A DNA stretch of 64,000 bases. It comes from Aeromicrobium senzhongii (GTDB lineage Bacteria; Actinomycetota; Actinomycetes; Propionibacteriales; Nocardioidaceae). Numbering within the stretch: position 1 is the stretch's first letter; each line of letters begins with the position of its first letter. The translations under genes were made by a program, and so were the position numbers. The stretch spans positions 1,798,001 to 1,862,000 of the forward strand of contig NZ_CP060587.1 in NCBI RefSeq assembly GCF_014334735.1. The letters run 5' to 3'. The notes beneath the pieces were generated by a model. The model ran no database searches. It was not told where the DNA came from and was given only the letters and a program-made list of their open reading frames with translations. Of the stretch, positions 25,465 to 34,501 are shown in pieces.

Positions 25465-27183
25465 CTAGGCGCGGCGACGGCGCACGGCACCCGCCAGCGC
25501 GCCCCCGACAGCCAGGACCAGCCCGACCCCCGCGAGCACGAGCCCGGCGTGGTCCGCCGGTGCGGCGCTCGGCACGTCGGCCAGTCCTTCGTCGCCCAGA
25601 TCCCACCACTGCAGGTTCTCGGTGCGCACGCGCAGCTCCGCACCCGCCAGCTGCAGCTCGTTGAGGGTCGGGCCGGGCTGGTCCGTCTGGATCAGGACGT
25701 GGCGGACCCCGGCCGCTCGCAGCGCCGCGAGCACGTCGCCGTCCGGCGCGCCCAGCGCACGGGTGACCTCGGCGGCCCGAGGATCCTCGCCGGCCACCCA
25801 CGTGTCCTTGAGCGGCAACGCGTCGTTCACGCGCACGTCGCGGCTGAGCAGGCGTTGCCAGGGATCCAGCACGACGCGGTCGTCGTTCCAGTCGTAGCGC
25901 CGGTACTGCGTCCACGGCAGCACGGCGACGGCACCGGGCTCGGCCTCCTCGAGACGCTCGGCCACGAAGGTGAAGTCGACCGGGTAGTCGACCGAGCCCC
26001 ACCGGCCGTTCGCGCCGAAGGCCAACCCCGGAAGCGTCACGACGGTCACCAGCCCGCAGGCCACGGCCACGGCTCCGGTGAACAGGCGGCCCGCGTGGCG
26101 GCGCGCGACAGCGGCACCCAGCCGCGCCACGGACAGCCCGACCGCGAGGGAGACCGCGACCATCCACAGCGCCGCGAACTTCTGCCCATCGCGCACCAGG
26201 CCCCCACCGGGCACCTGGAGCACGAGGAACGACACGAGCTCACGGCCCCCGGGCAACCCGGCGAGGATCGCGCCGACGAGACCGAGGACGCCGGCGACCG
26301 CGGCTCCCAGGTACTCGGGACGCGAGCGCACCCGGGCATCGGACCACGCGGCGACGACAGCAGCCAGCACACCGACCAGCGCCACCCCGGACAACACGAG
26401 GTTCTGCCGCTCGGCGAACCAACTGGCCTGGTTCCAGATGCCACCGCCGGTCAGCACCGAGCCGACCATCCCCCACGGCGTGTCGGCCCGGGCGGCGAAG
26501 GCGTCCACGCCGGCGGAGTCCGCCGCGGACGAGGCCTCGGAGCGCAGGTACGGGAACCACCACGACGCCGCCACCAGCACGGACACGAGCATCGCCCAAC
26601 CCCACACACGCCAGGCGCGCGGCCACGCCGAACCGGCCAGCAGCACCGCCGTCGCGGTGACCACGGCCAGCACCGCGCCCGTCGAGCCCGACAGGCCGGC
26701 CAGCGCCATCACGATGCCCAGGGCCCCGGCCCCACCCTCGCCGCGACGGGCGCGACCCGCGGTGCGGATCACCCAGAACAGTGCCGCGTACCCGAGCAGA
26801 TAGCCCCAGTGCCCGATCGCCAGCCGTTCGGCCACCCACGGGTTCCAGCACGCGACGAGGGCGCCGGCCACGGCGGCCCCGCGCCCGGGCAGCAGCGCGC
26901 CGGCCCCGGCACCCGCGGCGACGAACACCGTGAGCAGCAGGATCTTCTGCACCAGCCAGCCCGGGAGAACCGTCGACAGGGCGGCGACCACGAGGTCGTT
27001 GGGCACCGCGCGCGGCACCGCGCCGTCGACGCCGAGCGTGCGCTCGCCGAACCCGAGGTCGGGGACGAACACGAGGTCGTAGTTCAGCTGGAGCCCTGGC
27101 AACAGCGCCGGACCCAGGATCACGACGCCGGCCAGCAGGCCGACGAGTCCACCGACAGCGGTCGGCGTCGCGAACCGCCTCAC
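25465..27183 (-). CDS. GT-C-like polytopic membrane protein of unknown function
   Basis: The 572-residue protein has about 12 transmembrane helices up to residue ~440, then a soluble outer domain with WTQYRRYDWNDDRVVLDPWQ, and a final helix before a basic tail. The first outer loop (LQLNYDLVFVPD) holds acidic residues where GT-C glycosyltransferases carry their catalytic Asp. The later 'LRAAGVRHVLIQTDQPG' segment resembles the 'ARMGVTRVVVRHG' region of the AftD-like protein downstream, which supports a distant relationship. It lacks the carbohydrate-binding modules. I infer a polyprenyl-phosphate-sugar-dependent transferase. The GTG overlaps the upstream glycosyltransferase stop (GTGA). Confidence is high for a membrane protein, modest for the function. 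Confidence 0.7.
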   Translation of the reverse strand: MRRFATPTAVGGLVGLLAGVVILGPALLPGLQLNYDLVFVPDLGFGERTLGVDGAVPRAVPNDLVVAALSTVLPGWLVQKILLLTVFVAAGAGAGALLPGRGAAVAGALVACWNPWVAERLAIGHWGYLLGYAALFWVIRTAGRARRGEGGAGALGIVMALAGLSGSTGAVLAVVTATAVLLAGSAWPRAWRVWGWAMLVSVLVAASWWFPYLRSEASSAADSAGVDAFAARADTPWGMVGSVLTGGGIWNQASWFAERQNLVLSGVALVGVLAAVVAAWSDARVRSRPEYLGAAVAGVLGLVGAILAGLPGGRELVSFLVLQVPGGGLVRDGQKFAALWMVAVSLAVGLSVARLGAAVARRHAGRLFTGAVAVACGLVTVVTLPGLAFGANGRWGSVDYPVDFTFVAERLEEAEPGAVAVLPWTQYRRYDWNDDRVVLDPWQRLLSRDVRVNDALPLKDTWVAGEDPRAAEVTRALGAPDGDVLAALRAAGVRHVLIQTDQPGPTLNELQLAGAELRVRTENLQWWDLGDEGLADVPSAAPADHAGLVLAGVGLVLAVGGALAGAVRRRRA

Positions 27184-28289
27184 CGGCGCACCCCGTGCAG
27201 CCGTTCCATCTCGGTGAACGCGTCGCCCATCCGCAGGCACTGCGTCCGCAGGTCGTGGTGCTCGGTGACCCAGGCGCGGTTCACGGCTCCCTGCCGGGCC
27301 CGACGCTGCGGGTCGGTCAGCCATGCGACGAGGTGCGCCGCGAGCGCCTCGACCTGGTCGGCTCCCTCGACGTCGAGCAGGTCGTTGCCCGGCGCCAGGG
27401 CCTCGTGGTTGCTGCCGCAGCGCGTCGTGACGACGGGCAGCCCGCACGCCTGCGCCTCGACGTAGGCGAGCCCGAACTGCTCCTCCCACTTCCAGGTGGG
27501 GCGCGGCGCGGTCGTGAACACCGCGGCACCCCGCAGCAGATCGGCGACGCCGGCGGCATCGAGCCCTCCGACCAGCGTCACGCCGCTCGTCGGGTCGTCG
27601 GCCGCCGCGCGCACGAGCGGCTCGAGCGGGCCACGCCCCGCGACGACCAGCTCGGCCTCGGGAACCTGCCGGCGCACCAGCGTCATCGCCTCGAGGAGCC
27701 GGTCGATGCCCTTGTTCTCGGCCAGCGGGCTGACGAAGGCGACGACGGGCCGCTCGACGGGCGCCGGCGCGGGCGTGAAGATCGCCGTGTCGACCCCGGG
27801 CTTGACGACCCGGATGACCGCGTCGTCGAAGCGGTTCGCGAGCAGGTGGTCGCGCGCCGCGTCGACCATGCAGAGCAGCAGCTCGGCGTCACGACACGAC
27901 TCCAGCGCCTGGCGGTACGGCGGCACCTTGTAGATGGGCTGACGCGCGAGGTTCTCCCACGTGACGACGGCCTGCAGCGGCCGACGGCCGGTGGCGCGGC
28001 GCCGCCACCGGGACGCCTGACCCGTCACGAGCGAGCACAGCTCGAGCGAGGCCACCCAGTCGAACTCGGCCGGGTCCTGGTCGCGCAGCTCGTTGACCCA
28101 GGCCAGCGCGCCGGCCTCGATGAAGCGCTTGATCGGGCGCCGGTAGGTGCTGGGCACCCAGGTCAGATCGCCGACCGGCTCGTCGCGGGCGAGCGCCGTG
28201 ACCTGCGTGTCACCCATGAGCGACATGTAGAAGAGCTCGCGGCGCGGCCGCTGGTCGGGCAGGGACACCCACAGCAGTTCTCGCGTCAC
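27180..28289 (-). CDS. GT4 family glycosyltransferase
   Basis: The 369-residue GT-B glycosyltransferase has the N-terminal acceptor domain to about residue 170, then PGVDTAIFTP at the hinge, VAFVSPLAENKGIDRLLEA and AELVVAGRGPLEPLV of the donor domain, and EEQFGLAYVEAQACGLPVV as the E-x7-E donor motif. It would add a sugar to a lipid-linked glycan at the cytoplasmic face. It sits in a five-gene minus-strand run: AftD-like copy 2, GT2, this gene, GT-C-like protein, then DUF2613 and AftD-like copy 1. It starts 10 bp after the GT2 stop and ends inside the next start codon. Confidence 0.9.
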   Translation of the reverse strand: MTRELLWVSLPDQRPRRELFYMSLMGDTQVTALARDEPVGDLTWVPSTYRRPIKRFIEAGALAWVNELRDQDPAEFDWVASLELCSLVTGQASRWRRRATGRRPLQAVVTWENLARQPIYKVPPYRQALESCRDAELLLCMVDAARDHLLANRFDDAVIRVVKPGVDTAIFTPAPAPVERPVVAFVSPLAENKGIDRLLEAMTLVRRQVPEAELVVAGRGPLEPLVRAAADDPTSGVTLVGGLDAAGVADLLRGAAVFTTAPRPTWKWEEQFGLAYVEAQACGLPVVTTRCGSNHEALAPGNDLLDVEGADQVEALAAHLVAWLTDPQRRARQGAVNRAWVTEHHDLRTQCLRMGDAFTEMERLHGVRR

Positions 28290-28299
28290 TCCACGATCC

Positions 28300-29115
28300 T
28301 CACACCTGCACCTGACGGCGCCCCGCGCGAGCCCCCCACAGATAGCCCGCGGCCTCCATCGCGCGCATGCCGGCCATGCCGAGCGCGTGCCCGGGCCGCC
28401 CGAGCAGCCGGCGCCAGTTCCGGGCGTACGCCCGCAGCACCCCCGCGCCCTGGTCGGCCATCGCGCCGTCGTGCTGCTCGACGAGGGTGGGCAGGCTCAG
28501 GCCGTAGTAATAGCGCTTCTGCCAGATGTCGCGCAGGGTCAGCCGGCCCTCGTCGTGGTCGACGATGACGGGCGCCAGCTCGACCGTGCCGCCGGCCTGG
28601 CGGATCCGGAAGCGCAGGTCGGCGTCCTCGGGCCCGGACATCGACTCGTGGAAGCCGTCGGCCACCATGTCGGACCGGCGCAGCAGCCGCGGGTTGTGCA
28701 GCCACGGCGCGTCGAGGTAGCACTCGCGCTCGAGCGCACGGCACGCCGTCCAGAACCCCTGTCCGATCGTGCGCTCGGGCAGAGCGACACCCGTGGCACC
28801 GGTCGTCGCCGCCGTGCGCACGGCGGCGCTGACCGCGTCGGGCGGCAGGTACATGTCGCTGTCGAGCCACAGGATCCACACGCCCTCGGCGGCGCGGATG
28901 CCGCGATTGCGCTGGGCGCTGCGCTCGGGACCACCCGTGATCACCACGTCGGCGAGAGCGCGGGCGATCTCGTCGGTGCCGTCGGTGCTGTGGTTGTCGA
29001 CCACGATCAACTCGACGTGCGGGTGGTCCTGGGCCTTGACCGAGCGCAGGCACGCCTCGATCGTGCGGCGGTTGTTGCGGGTCGGCACGATCACCGACAC
29101 CAGGGGCTCAGTCAT
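28300..29115 (-). CDS. GT2 family glycosyltransferase
   Basis: The 271-residue GT-A glycosyltransferase begins VSVIVPTRNNRRTIEACL, carries VVDNHSTDGT for nucleotide binding, the metal-binding D85-S-D87 (LWLDSDMY), and a GPEDADLRFRIRQ acceptor motif. The C-terminus is basic and amphipathic, suggesting membrane association. It would transfer a sugar from a nucleotide donor, possibly to polyprenyl phosphate for the neighbouring GT-C enzymes. The ATG overlaps the end of AftD-like copy 2 by 8 bp, so it is part of the same operon. Confidence 0.9.
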   Translation of the reverse strand: MTEPLVSVIVPTRNNRRTIEACLRSVKAQDHPHVELIVVDNHSTDGTDEIARALADVVITGGPERSAQRNRGIRAAEGVWILWLDSDMYLPPDAVSAAVRTAATTGATGVALPERTIGQGFWTACRALERECYLDAPWLHNPRLLRRSDMVADGFHESMSGPEDADLRFRIRQAGGTVELAPVIVDHDEGRLTLRDIWQKRYYYGLSLPTLVEQHDGAMADQGAGVLRAYARNWRRLLGRPGHALGMAGMRAMEAAGYLWGARAGRRQVQV

Positions 29116-32100
29116 CGTCGTTCCTCCGGGCGAGCAGGATCAGGCTCCCGGCGACAGCCACCACGAGCCCGGCGGCCGCGACATGGTGGGGCACCAGGCT
29201 GGCCGAGATGATGTCGGCGGACAGCTCGCCGAGGGCGCCGCGTCGCCACTGGACGACCAGCAGCGCCAGGACGGAGACGAAGGTGAGCGCAGCACCCGTG
29301 TACACGAGGCGACGCGGGTCCACGGGACGCAGCCACATCAGGAGGGCCACCGCGACGGCACCGGCCAGACCGCCCCAGCCGAGCAGCAGCCCGGCTCCGG
29401 CCACGCCCACGACCGCCAACACCGGTCCTCGGGCCCAGGCCGGACGCAGGCCGGTGGGACCGGCCGGTCCCTCGGGCAGCGCGAACAACCGTCGGCGCAC
29501 CAGGGCGCCGATCACCAGGGCGAACGCGGCGAGCAGCCCGAGGCCGCTGGCACCCAGGGCGACGTTGGACCAGCGCTGCGGGGCGTAACGGATGTCGATC
29601 GTGGCGGCGGCGCCGTCCTCGATGATCCATCCGGAGGAGAACCCGTCGAGAGTCACGGGCGCTCCGAGGTCCTCGCCGTCGGCCGTCGCCCGCCAGTCGG
29701 GGTTGTGGCTCTGGCCCGTGACGACGGCGTAGGGGCCGTCGGCGACCTCGACGTCGAGGGTCATGCGGGTGTCACCGTCGCGGGTGACCTCCGAGATGAT
29801 CGGCGATCCGAAGCGTTCGAGCGACGCACGGGTGTCGGTCAGGCGCAGGGAGTCCAGGATGAACGCCGGATTGGCGTCGATCGTGTGCTCGCCCGAGCCC
29901 AGCCGGGTGCGCTCGCAGCCGACCCACCGCGTGCCCTGCTGGTCGGCGCGCGCCAGCAGTCCCGTGGCCGGACGCATCTCCAGCCCGGTCCCGTCCGCGA
30001 GAGCGACCGGCAGGCAGTGGTCGTCGTCGTCCGCCTCGTCCATGGCGACGCCGGTGTCGATCTCGGTGAAGGTCGAGGGAACACCCGTCGGGTCCCCGGT
30101 GATCCCGTCGATCGTGACGCGGACCGCGGAGCCGCGGACCGGCTCGTCGAGGTCGATGGTCGTCTCGCCCAGTCCGATCTCGGACTCGCCGACGTCCTCA
30201 CCGTCGACGCTGATCGTCACGCGCGTCGCGCGGTGGCGCGACTGGCCCTCCTCGATGTCGGCGGCCCGCTGGACGATCCGCACCTGGTCGATCTCGCGCT
30301 CGTCGCCGCGGATCTCCCACCAGGCGCCGCGCGTCGTGCCTCCGGGCACCCACCCGGTGTCCTCGTCCCCGTCGGCGGCGCGCGAGGCGCGGTTGGCGGG
30401 GTTGTCGAAGTAGAAGCCGCTGGACTCGGACTCGACGTCCGTGCCGCGTCCCTCGACCCGGTCGTACATGACCTCGACCGGGCCGGCGACGCGCACGTTC
30501 GCGCTGGTCTCGAAGGTGCGTCGGTCCGGGAGGGTGACGATCCGGTTCAGGGCCCGCTCGGAGTCGTCGCTGGTGGACGTCGTGTTCTGGACCCGCGTCA
30601 GCAGGACGTCCAGAGGCGTGCGCGAGAAGCGCTCGCGGTTGGCCTCGTCCAGCTCCTCGTACACCTTCGAGAAGGTCAGCGGGGTGCGGGCGGCGACATG
30701 CGCCTGGCGTCCCAGGCCGATCTCGGCGATCCCGACGAAGTTGTAGCCCTCGCCGCGCGTGGAGTCGATCGAGACGGTCACCTTGTCGGCCCGCACTCCC
30801 CCGAGTCGCGCCGTCGCCAACCCGGACTCGGGAAGGGTGATCGTGTCGCTGCGTCCGCCGGCCGACACCGTCACCTCGTCGATCTCGACGTCACCGATGG
30901 GCAGCTGGGCGATCGGCACCTCGTCGAGCTCGACCGGCTCGTCGAAGGTGGCGACGAGACGCTGGCCCACGGCGGTGCCGAAGTCACCGAAGCGCCAGCC
31001 GGTGGTCAGGTCGCCGTCGACGGCGAAGTCGCCCGTGCCGAACGGCAGGTCGAAGAACGTGCCGCCCGACCGCGAGGTCGAGACCTTCACGACCGAGTCG
31101 ACCCGCACGGTCTGGTCCGTCGGGTCGGTGCCGAGCGTACGGGTGGCACCGGGATCCTGGTCCTCGCGCAGCAGCGGCCCCTGCCCGACGGTCAGCCGGT
31201 TGGAGATGACACTGCGGCGAGCGTTCGTGTCGGTCAGCACCAGCCGCCCGGCGGTGTCCAGGGTCCGGGTGAATTCGTCCGTCGAGAGGTTCTGGGCGTA
31301 CCGCACGAGCGGGGACGTGTCGAGCAGGCCGGCATCGGTCAGCGCCGGGAAGGCGAAGCCGTCGCCGGCCACGACGACCTGTCCGTCCAGGGGTACGGCC
31401 CGCAGCGGCTCGCGGGCGTTGCCGACGTCGTACACCTGGACCGGCGGCAGCAGGTGCTCGCCGTGGAAGAAGGGGTCCTCCATCGCCGGGGACAACGTGT
31501 TCTGGCCGGGCACGCCGAAGTTCTGACGGCCGAACAGGCCCGGGTCGGTCGAGATCCGCTGGTTCATCTCCGCCGGGCGGGCTCCACCGGTGTTCTCCCA
31601 CACGACGTCGTTGCGCAGCAGCACCTGACCGGCGCCCAGGTAGCGCGCCATGGTGGAGACGACGGCGCCCGGCGCCGTGCCCGACTGCACCGAGCCGTCC
31701 AGCGCGGCGAGGAAGTTCACGCCCGCCGGCGAGGCGTTGGGGGTGGTCTCGGGCAGCACGGCCCGCCGGTCGAACAGGGCGTTGATGACGTCGTCGGGTC
31801 GTTCCTCGGTCCACCGGTAGAACGGCCGGACCTGGCCCGGGAGCACGAGCACGGAACCCGGCTGGGTGCTCTCGTCGACAGCAGTCGCGGCCTGGCTCCA
31901 GTAGTCGGGGATGTCGATGGGCGAGATGTAGAGGCGACCGGAGAGCGCCGGCAGCGACCACGCCGCGAAGACACTGGCGACCACCACGACGACGACGGCC
32001 CGGGCGGGCGCCCAGCGCCAGACCCGGGGCAGGAGATGCATCAGGGTCACGACCAACGCGATGGTCATCGCCACGACCAGCACGGCGCCGATCTTGTTCG

Positions 32101-33193
32101 TCGTGCGGAACGCCGACAGGGCGGGCACCTGGAGCACCTCGGCCAGCAGTCGGCCGAAGGGTGACGCCGGGCCCTTCTCGGTCGGGAACACACCGACCAT
32201 CACGATGGCGGCACCGAACACGGCCGTCGTGATGAACACGCGGGCCCGCGTGCGCGCCCACGCCAGCGCCGTCAGCCCCAGCGCCGGCCACAGGGCCGTC
32301 AGGACGACGATCAGCGGACTGACGACGTACACGGCGTGCTCGGGCACCCACGGTCCGGCCGAGCTGGAGCCGTAGAGAGGCCACAGGCCCAGGCCGCGCA
32401 GCACCTCGGTGAGCGACGAGACCTTGGCGATGCCGGTCAGTGTCTCGGAGCCCTCGACGATCTGCGAACCGGTGGTCAGGGCGGCGAAGGCCGGGACGAG
32501 CCAGTACAGCGAGAGCACGACGACGAACAGCGCCGACTTCGCCAGGACCTTGACCGCGTCGAGCCAGCGCAGACCGTCGCTCGCGCGGATGGCCAGGACG
32601 ACCGGGATGACGGCCAGCAGCTGCAGCAACGGGACGACCGCGACGTTCATGCCACTCATCGCGAAGAAGGTCAGGCCGAACAGGGCGGGCCACGCCCAGC
32701 TGCGAGGGCGGCGCAGCGCGTGGATCAGGCACAGCAGCTGCCACGGCAGCAGGGCCATCGGCAGGGCGATCGCCAGGGTCGCACCGGCGCTGATCGTGTA
32801 CGGGTTGGCCAGGAACAGGACCGCGGCCAGCAGGCCGCCCCAGCGGCCGACGCGCGGGGCGACCACGCGGGTCAGACGCGCGGCGCCCCAGGCGGCGATC
32901 AGCCACAGGACGAGGTGGAAGACCTTGAACGTGATCTCCGGCGACAGGCCGATCCCCCGCAGCGCCGAGAGCACCAGAAGGACGGGCGCCAGACCGACGT
33001 TGAAGTTCGGCGACCCGAGGTAGGGCGAGGCCGTCCACGACGACATGTACTGGGCGAGCATCTCCCAGGGCCGGACGTACACCTCGGGCTTGATGTCGGT
33101 GTAGAAGGTGCCCCACCCGTTCAACCCGATGACCAGGGCGAGAGCGAGGATCGCCAAGCCCACCACGACGCGGTAGTGGGTGAACAGACGCAC
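29108..33193 (-). CDS. AftD-like arabinofuranosyltransferase family protein (DUF3367), copy 2
   Basis: This 1361-residue protein is a diverged paralogue of the 21333-25208 gene. The GT-C part has about 11 helices to residue ~430, with the first loop TDIKPEVYVRPWEM carrying the candidate catalytic acid. The outer region contains two discoidin-like modules (AVDGDLTTGWRFGD and AADGDEDTGWVPGG), then PDWRATADGEDL matching the WRATADG of copy 1, and four C-terminal helices. Mycobacteria have a single AftD, so two in one cluster suggests two linkages or two acceptors. GTG start; a TATATT -10 box predicts a 45-nt leader. It heads the operon with GT2, GT4 and GT-C-like genes. Confidence 0.87.
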   Translation of the reverse strand: MRLFTHYRVVVGLAILALALVIGLNGWGTFYTDIKPEVYVRPWEMLAQYMSSWTASPYLGSPNFNVGLAPVLLVLSALRGIGLSPEITFKVFHLVLWLIAAWGAARLTRVVAPRVGRWGGLLAAVLFLANPYTISAGATLAIALPMALLPWQLLCLIHALRRPRSWAWPALFGLTFFAMSGMNVAVVPLLQLLAVIPVVLAIRASDGLRWLDAVKVLAKSALFVVVLSLYWLVPAFAALTTGSQIVEGSETLTGIAKVSSLTEVLRGLGLWPLYGSSSAGPWVPEHAVYVVSPLIVVLTALWPALGLTALAWARTRARVFITTAVFGAAIVMVGVFPTEKGPASPFGRLLAEVLQVPALSAFRTTNKIGAVLVVAMTIALVVTLMHLLPRVWRWAPARAVVVVVVASVFAAWSLPALSGRLYISPIDIPDYWSQAATAVDESTQPGSVLVLPGQVRPFYRWTEERPDDVINALFDRRAVLPETTPNASPAGVNFLAALDGSVQSGTAPGAVVSTMARYLGAGQVLLRNDVVWENTGGARPAEMNQRISTDPGLFGRQNFGVPGQNTLSPAMEDPFFHGEHLLPPVQVYDVGNAREPLRAVPLDGQVVVAGDGFAFPALTDAGLLDTSPLVRYAQNLSTDEFTRTLDTAGRLVLTDTNARRSVISNRLTVGQGPLLREDQDPGATRTLGTDPTDQTVRVDSVVKVSTSRSGGTFFDLPFGTGDFAVDGDLTTGWRFGDFGTAVGQRLVATFDEPVELDEVPIAQLPIGDVEIDEVTVSAGGRSDTITLPESGLATARLGGVRADKVTVSIDSTRGEGYNFVGIAEIGLGRQAHVAARTPLTFSKVYEELDEANRERFSRTPLDVLLTRVQNTTSTSDDSERALNRIVTLPDRRTFETSANVRVAGPVEVMYDRVEGRGTDVESESSGFYFDNPANRASRAADGDEDTGWVPGGTTRGAWWEIRGDEREIDQVRIVQRAADIEEGQSRHRATRVTISVDGEDVGESEIGLGETTIDLDEPVRGSAVRVTIDGITGDPTGVPSTFTEIDTGVAMDEADDDDHCLPVALADGTGLEMRPATGLLARADQQGTRWVGCERTRLGSGEHTIDANPAFILDSLRLTDTRASLERFGSPIISEVTRDGDTRMTLDVEVADGPYAVVTGQSHNPDWRATADGEDLGAPVTLDGFSSGWIIEDGAAATIDIRYAPQRWSNVALGASGLGLLAAFALVIGALVRRRLFALPEGPAGPTGLRPAWARGPVLAVVGVAGAGLLLGWGGLAGAVAVALLMWLRPVDPRRLVYTGAALTFVSVLALLVVQWRRGALGELSADIISASLVPHHVAAAGLVVAVAGSLILLARRNDDD

Positions 33194-33244
33194 AGGGGAC
33201 TCCCTCGGGGGTTCGGCCGGGTGGCCGTGGGCACAGCGCCGTCC

Positions 33245-33250
33245 AATATA
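33245..33250 (-). promoter_or_regulatory. -10 box of the AftD-like copy 2 operon
   Basis: TATATT on the minus strand is the best -10 hexamer in the 114-bp divergent region and stands out in GC-rich DNA. The leader would be about 45 nt. The -35 position (GTAACC) is poor. Confidence 0.5.
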
Positions 33251-33292
33251 GCGTCGGTCACACGTTCGGTTACCCGAGAGTCACCAAGCCGA

Positions 33293-33298
33293 TACCCT
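33293..33298 (+). promoter_or_regulatory. -10 box of the flippase gene
   Basis: TACCCT (TANNNT) lies 9 nt before the ATG at 33308. The transcript would be leaderless or carry only a few bases; a GAGG in the same stretch could instead act as a ribosome-binding site. Confidence 0.35.
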
Positions 33299-33307
33299 GA
33301 GGTCGCC

Positions 33308-34495
33308 ATGCCCCTCCCGTCACGCCTCAGCCGGTCCCGTCCGGGTTCGGGAGCCGCGCTCGGCGTCACGATGGCCGTGGCCAACGTCCTGAGCTACGTC
33401 TTCGTCCTGATCCTGTCGCGGGCCCTCGGTCCCTCGGACTTCGGCGGCTTCTCGGCGCTGTCGGCCTACGGCATCGTCCTGTCGGTCCCGGCCGGCGCCC
33501 TGCAGGTCATCGTGGCGCGTCACGTGGCGGGCGCCCCTCCCCACTCGCGGGGCCTGCGCACGGCACTGGTCGTCGGCGTCGCCCTGGCGGCCGCGACGAT
33601 CATCGCCGCTCCCCTGCTCGCCGACGCCTTCCGGCTCGACACGACCTGGTCGGCGGTCTGGCTGGGTCTGACGCTCGTGCCGATGACCCTCACCGGCGCC
33701 TTCCAGGGCATCCTGCTGGGGCGCAACCGTCTGGCCGCACTGTCGGCCGTCTACGTCGCCACCGCCGCGGGCCGCCTGGCCGCCGGCGCCGGCGGGGCCG
33801 CGCTCGGACTGACGGTGGCGCAGGTCTTCCTGCTGCTGCTGCTCGTGGCGGTCGGTGTCGCCGCGCTCGGCGCGGCGCTGTGCCGCAGCGACCTGACCCT
33901 GGACGACGATCGGCGACTGGGCACCGAACTGGTCCGCGCGACGATGTCGCTGGGTGCCTTCATCGCCCTGACCAACGTCGACGTGACCCTGGCGCGTGCC
34001 TACCTCGACGACCACGACTCGGGCGGGTACGCGCTGGCGGCCACCTTCGGCCGCGCCATGGGATGGGGCACCCAGTTCGTCGCGCTGCTGCTCGTCCCCC
34101 GCATGCAGGGGGCCGGAGCCGCCCGGTCGTTCCGCCGCTCCCTGGGCCTGATCCTGGGGTTGGGAGTGGCAGGTGTCGCCGTCATCGCCGTCGCCCCGTC
34201 CTTCTGGATCCGCCTGGCCGGCGGCGCCGAGTACGCCGAGTTCGGGCCGCTGGCCATCGCGTGCGTCGCGCTGGGCGTCCTGTGGGCGCTCGTCCAGGTC
34301 TCGCTGTTCGCCGAGATGGGCCTGGACAGCCCCTGGCTCGGTCGCTTCACGTGGATCGTGCTGGCGCTGCAGTCCGCCGTGATCGTGCTGTGGTTCCACG
34401 ACACCCCGTACGAGCTGGTCACGGTGTGTGCGATCGGCGCCGCCGTCATCGTCGCGGCGGCGCTGGTCCGGTCCCGGAACCTCGGCCGGGCCTGA
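33308..34495 (+). CDS. Polysaccharide flippase (MATE/MOP superfamily, Wzx-like)
   Basis: The 395-residue protein has about 12 transmembrane helices and the start pattern of oligosaccharide flippases: a helix, then ILSRALGPSDFGGFSALSAY, the conserved 'R.LGP.DFG.F' motif between helices 1 and 2. These proteins move lipid-linked oligosaccharides from the inner to the outer face of the membrane. It is divergent from the AftD-like copy 2 operon and 6 bp from the convergent methyltransferase gene. The ATG at 33308 is preferred because homology begins there. Confidence 0.88.
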   Translation: MPLPSRLSRSRPGSGAALGVTMAVANVLSYVFVLILSRALGPSDFGGFSALSAYGIVLSVPAGALQVIVARHVAGAPPHSRGLRTALVVGVALAAATIIAAPLLADAFRLDTTWSAVWLGLTLVPMTLTGAFQGILLGRNRLAALSAVYVATAAGRLAAGAGGAALGLTVAQVFLLLLLVAVGVAALGAALCRSDLTLDDDRRLGTELVRATMSLGAFIALTNVDVTLARAYLDDHDSGGYALAATFGRAMGWGTQFVALLLVPRMQGAGAARSFRRSLGLILGLGVAGVAVIAVAPSFWIRLAGGAEYAEFGPLAIACVALGVLWALVQVSLFAEMGLDSPWLGRFTWIVLALQSAVIVLWFHDTPYELVTVCAIGAAVIVAAALVRSRNLGRA

Positions 34496-34501
34496 CCGGC
34501 C

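Noticed and set aside
23142-27465. Two long plus-strand frames opposite AftD-like copy 1 and the GT-C-like gene
   Set aside because: Rich in Arg/Asp/His without structure; the minus strand has membrane helices and conserved modules.
28769-32164. Plus-strand frame of about 1130 codons opposite the AftD-like copy 2 gene
   Set aside because: Compositionally biased shadow of a gene with clear GT-C helices and WRATADG domain.
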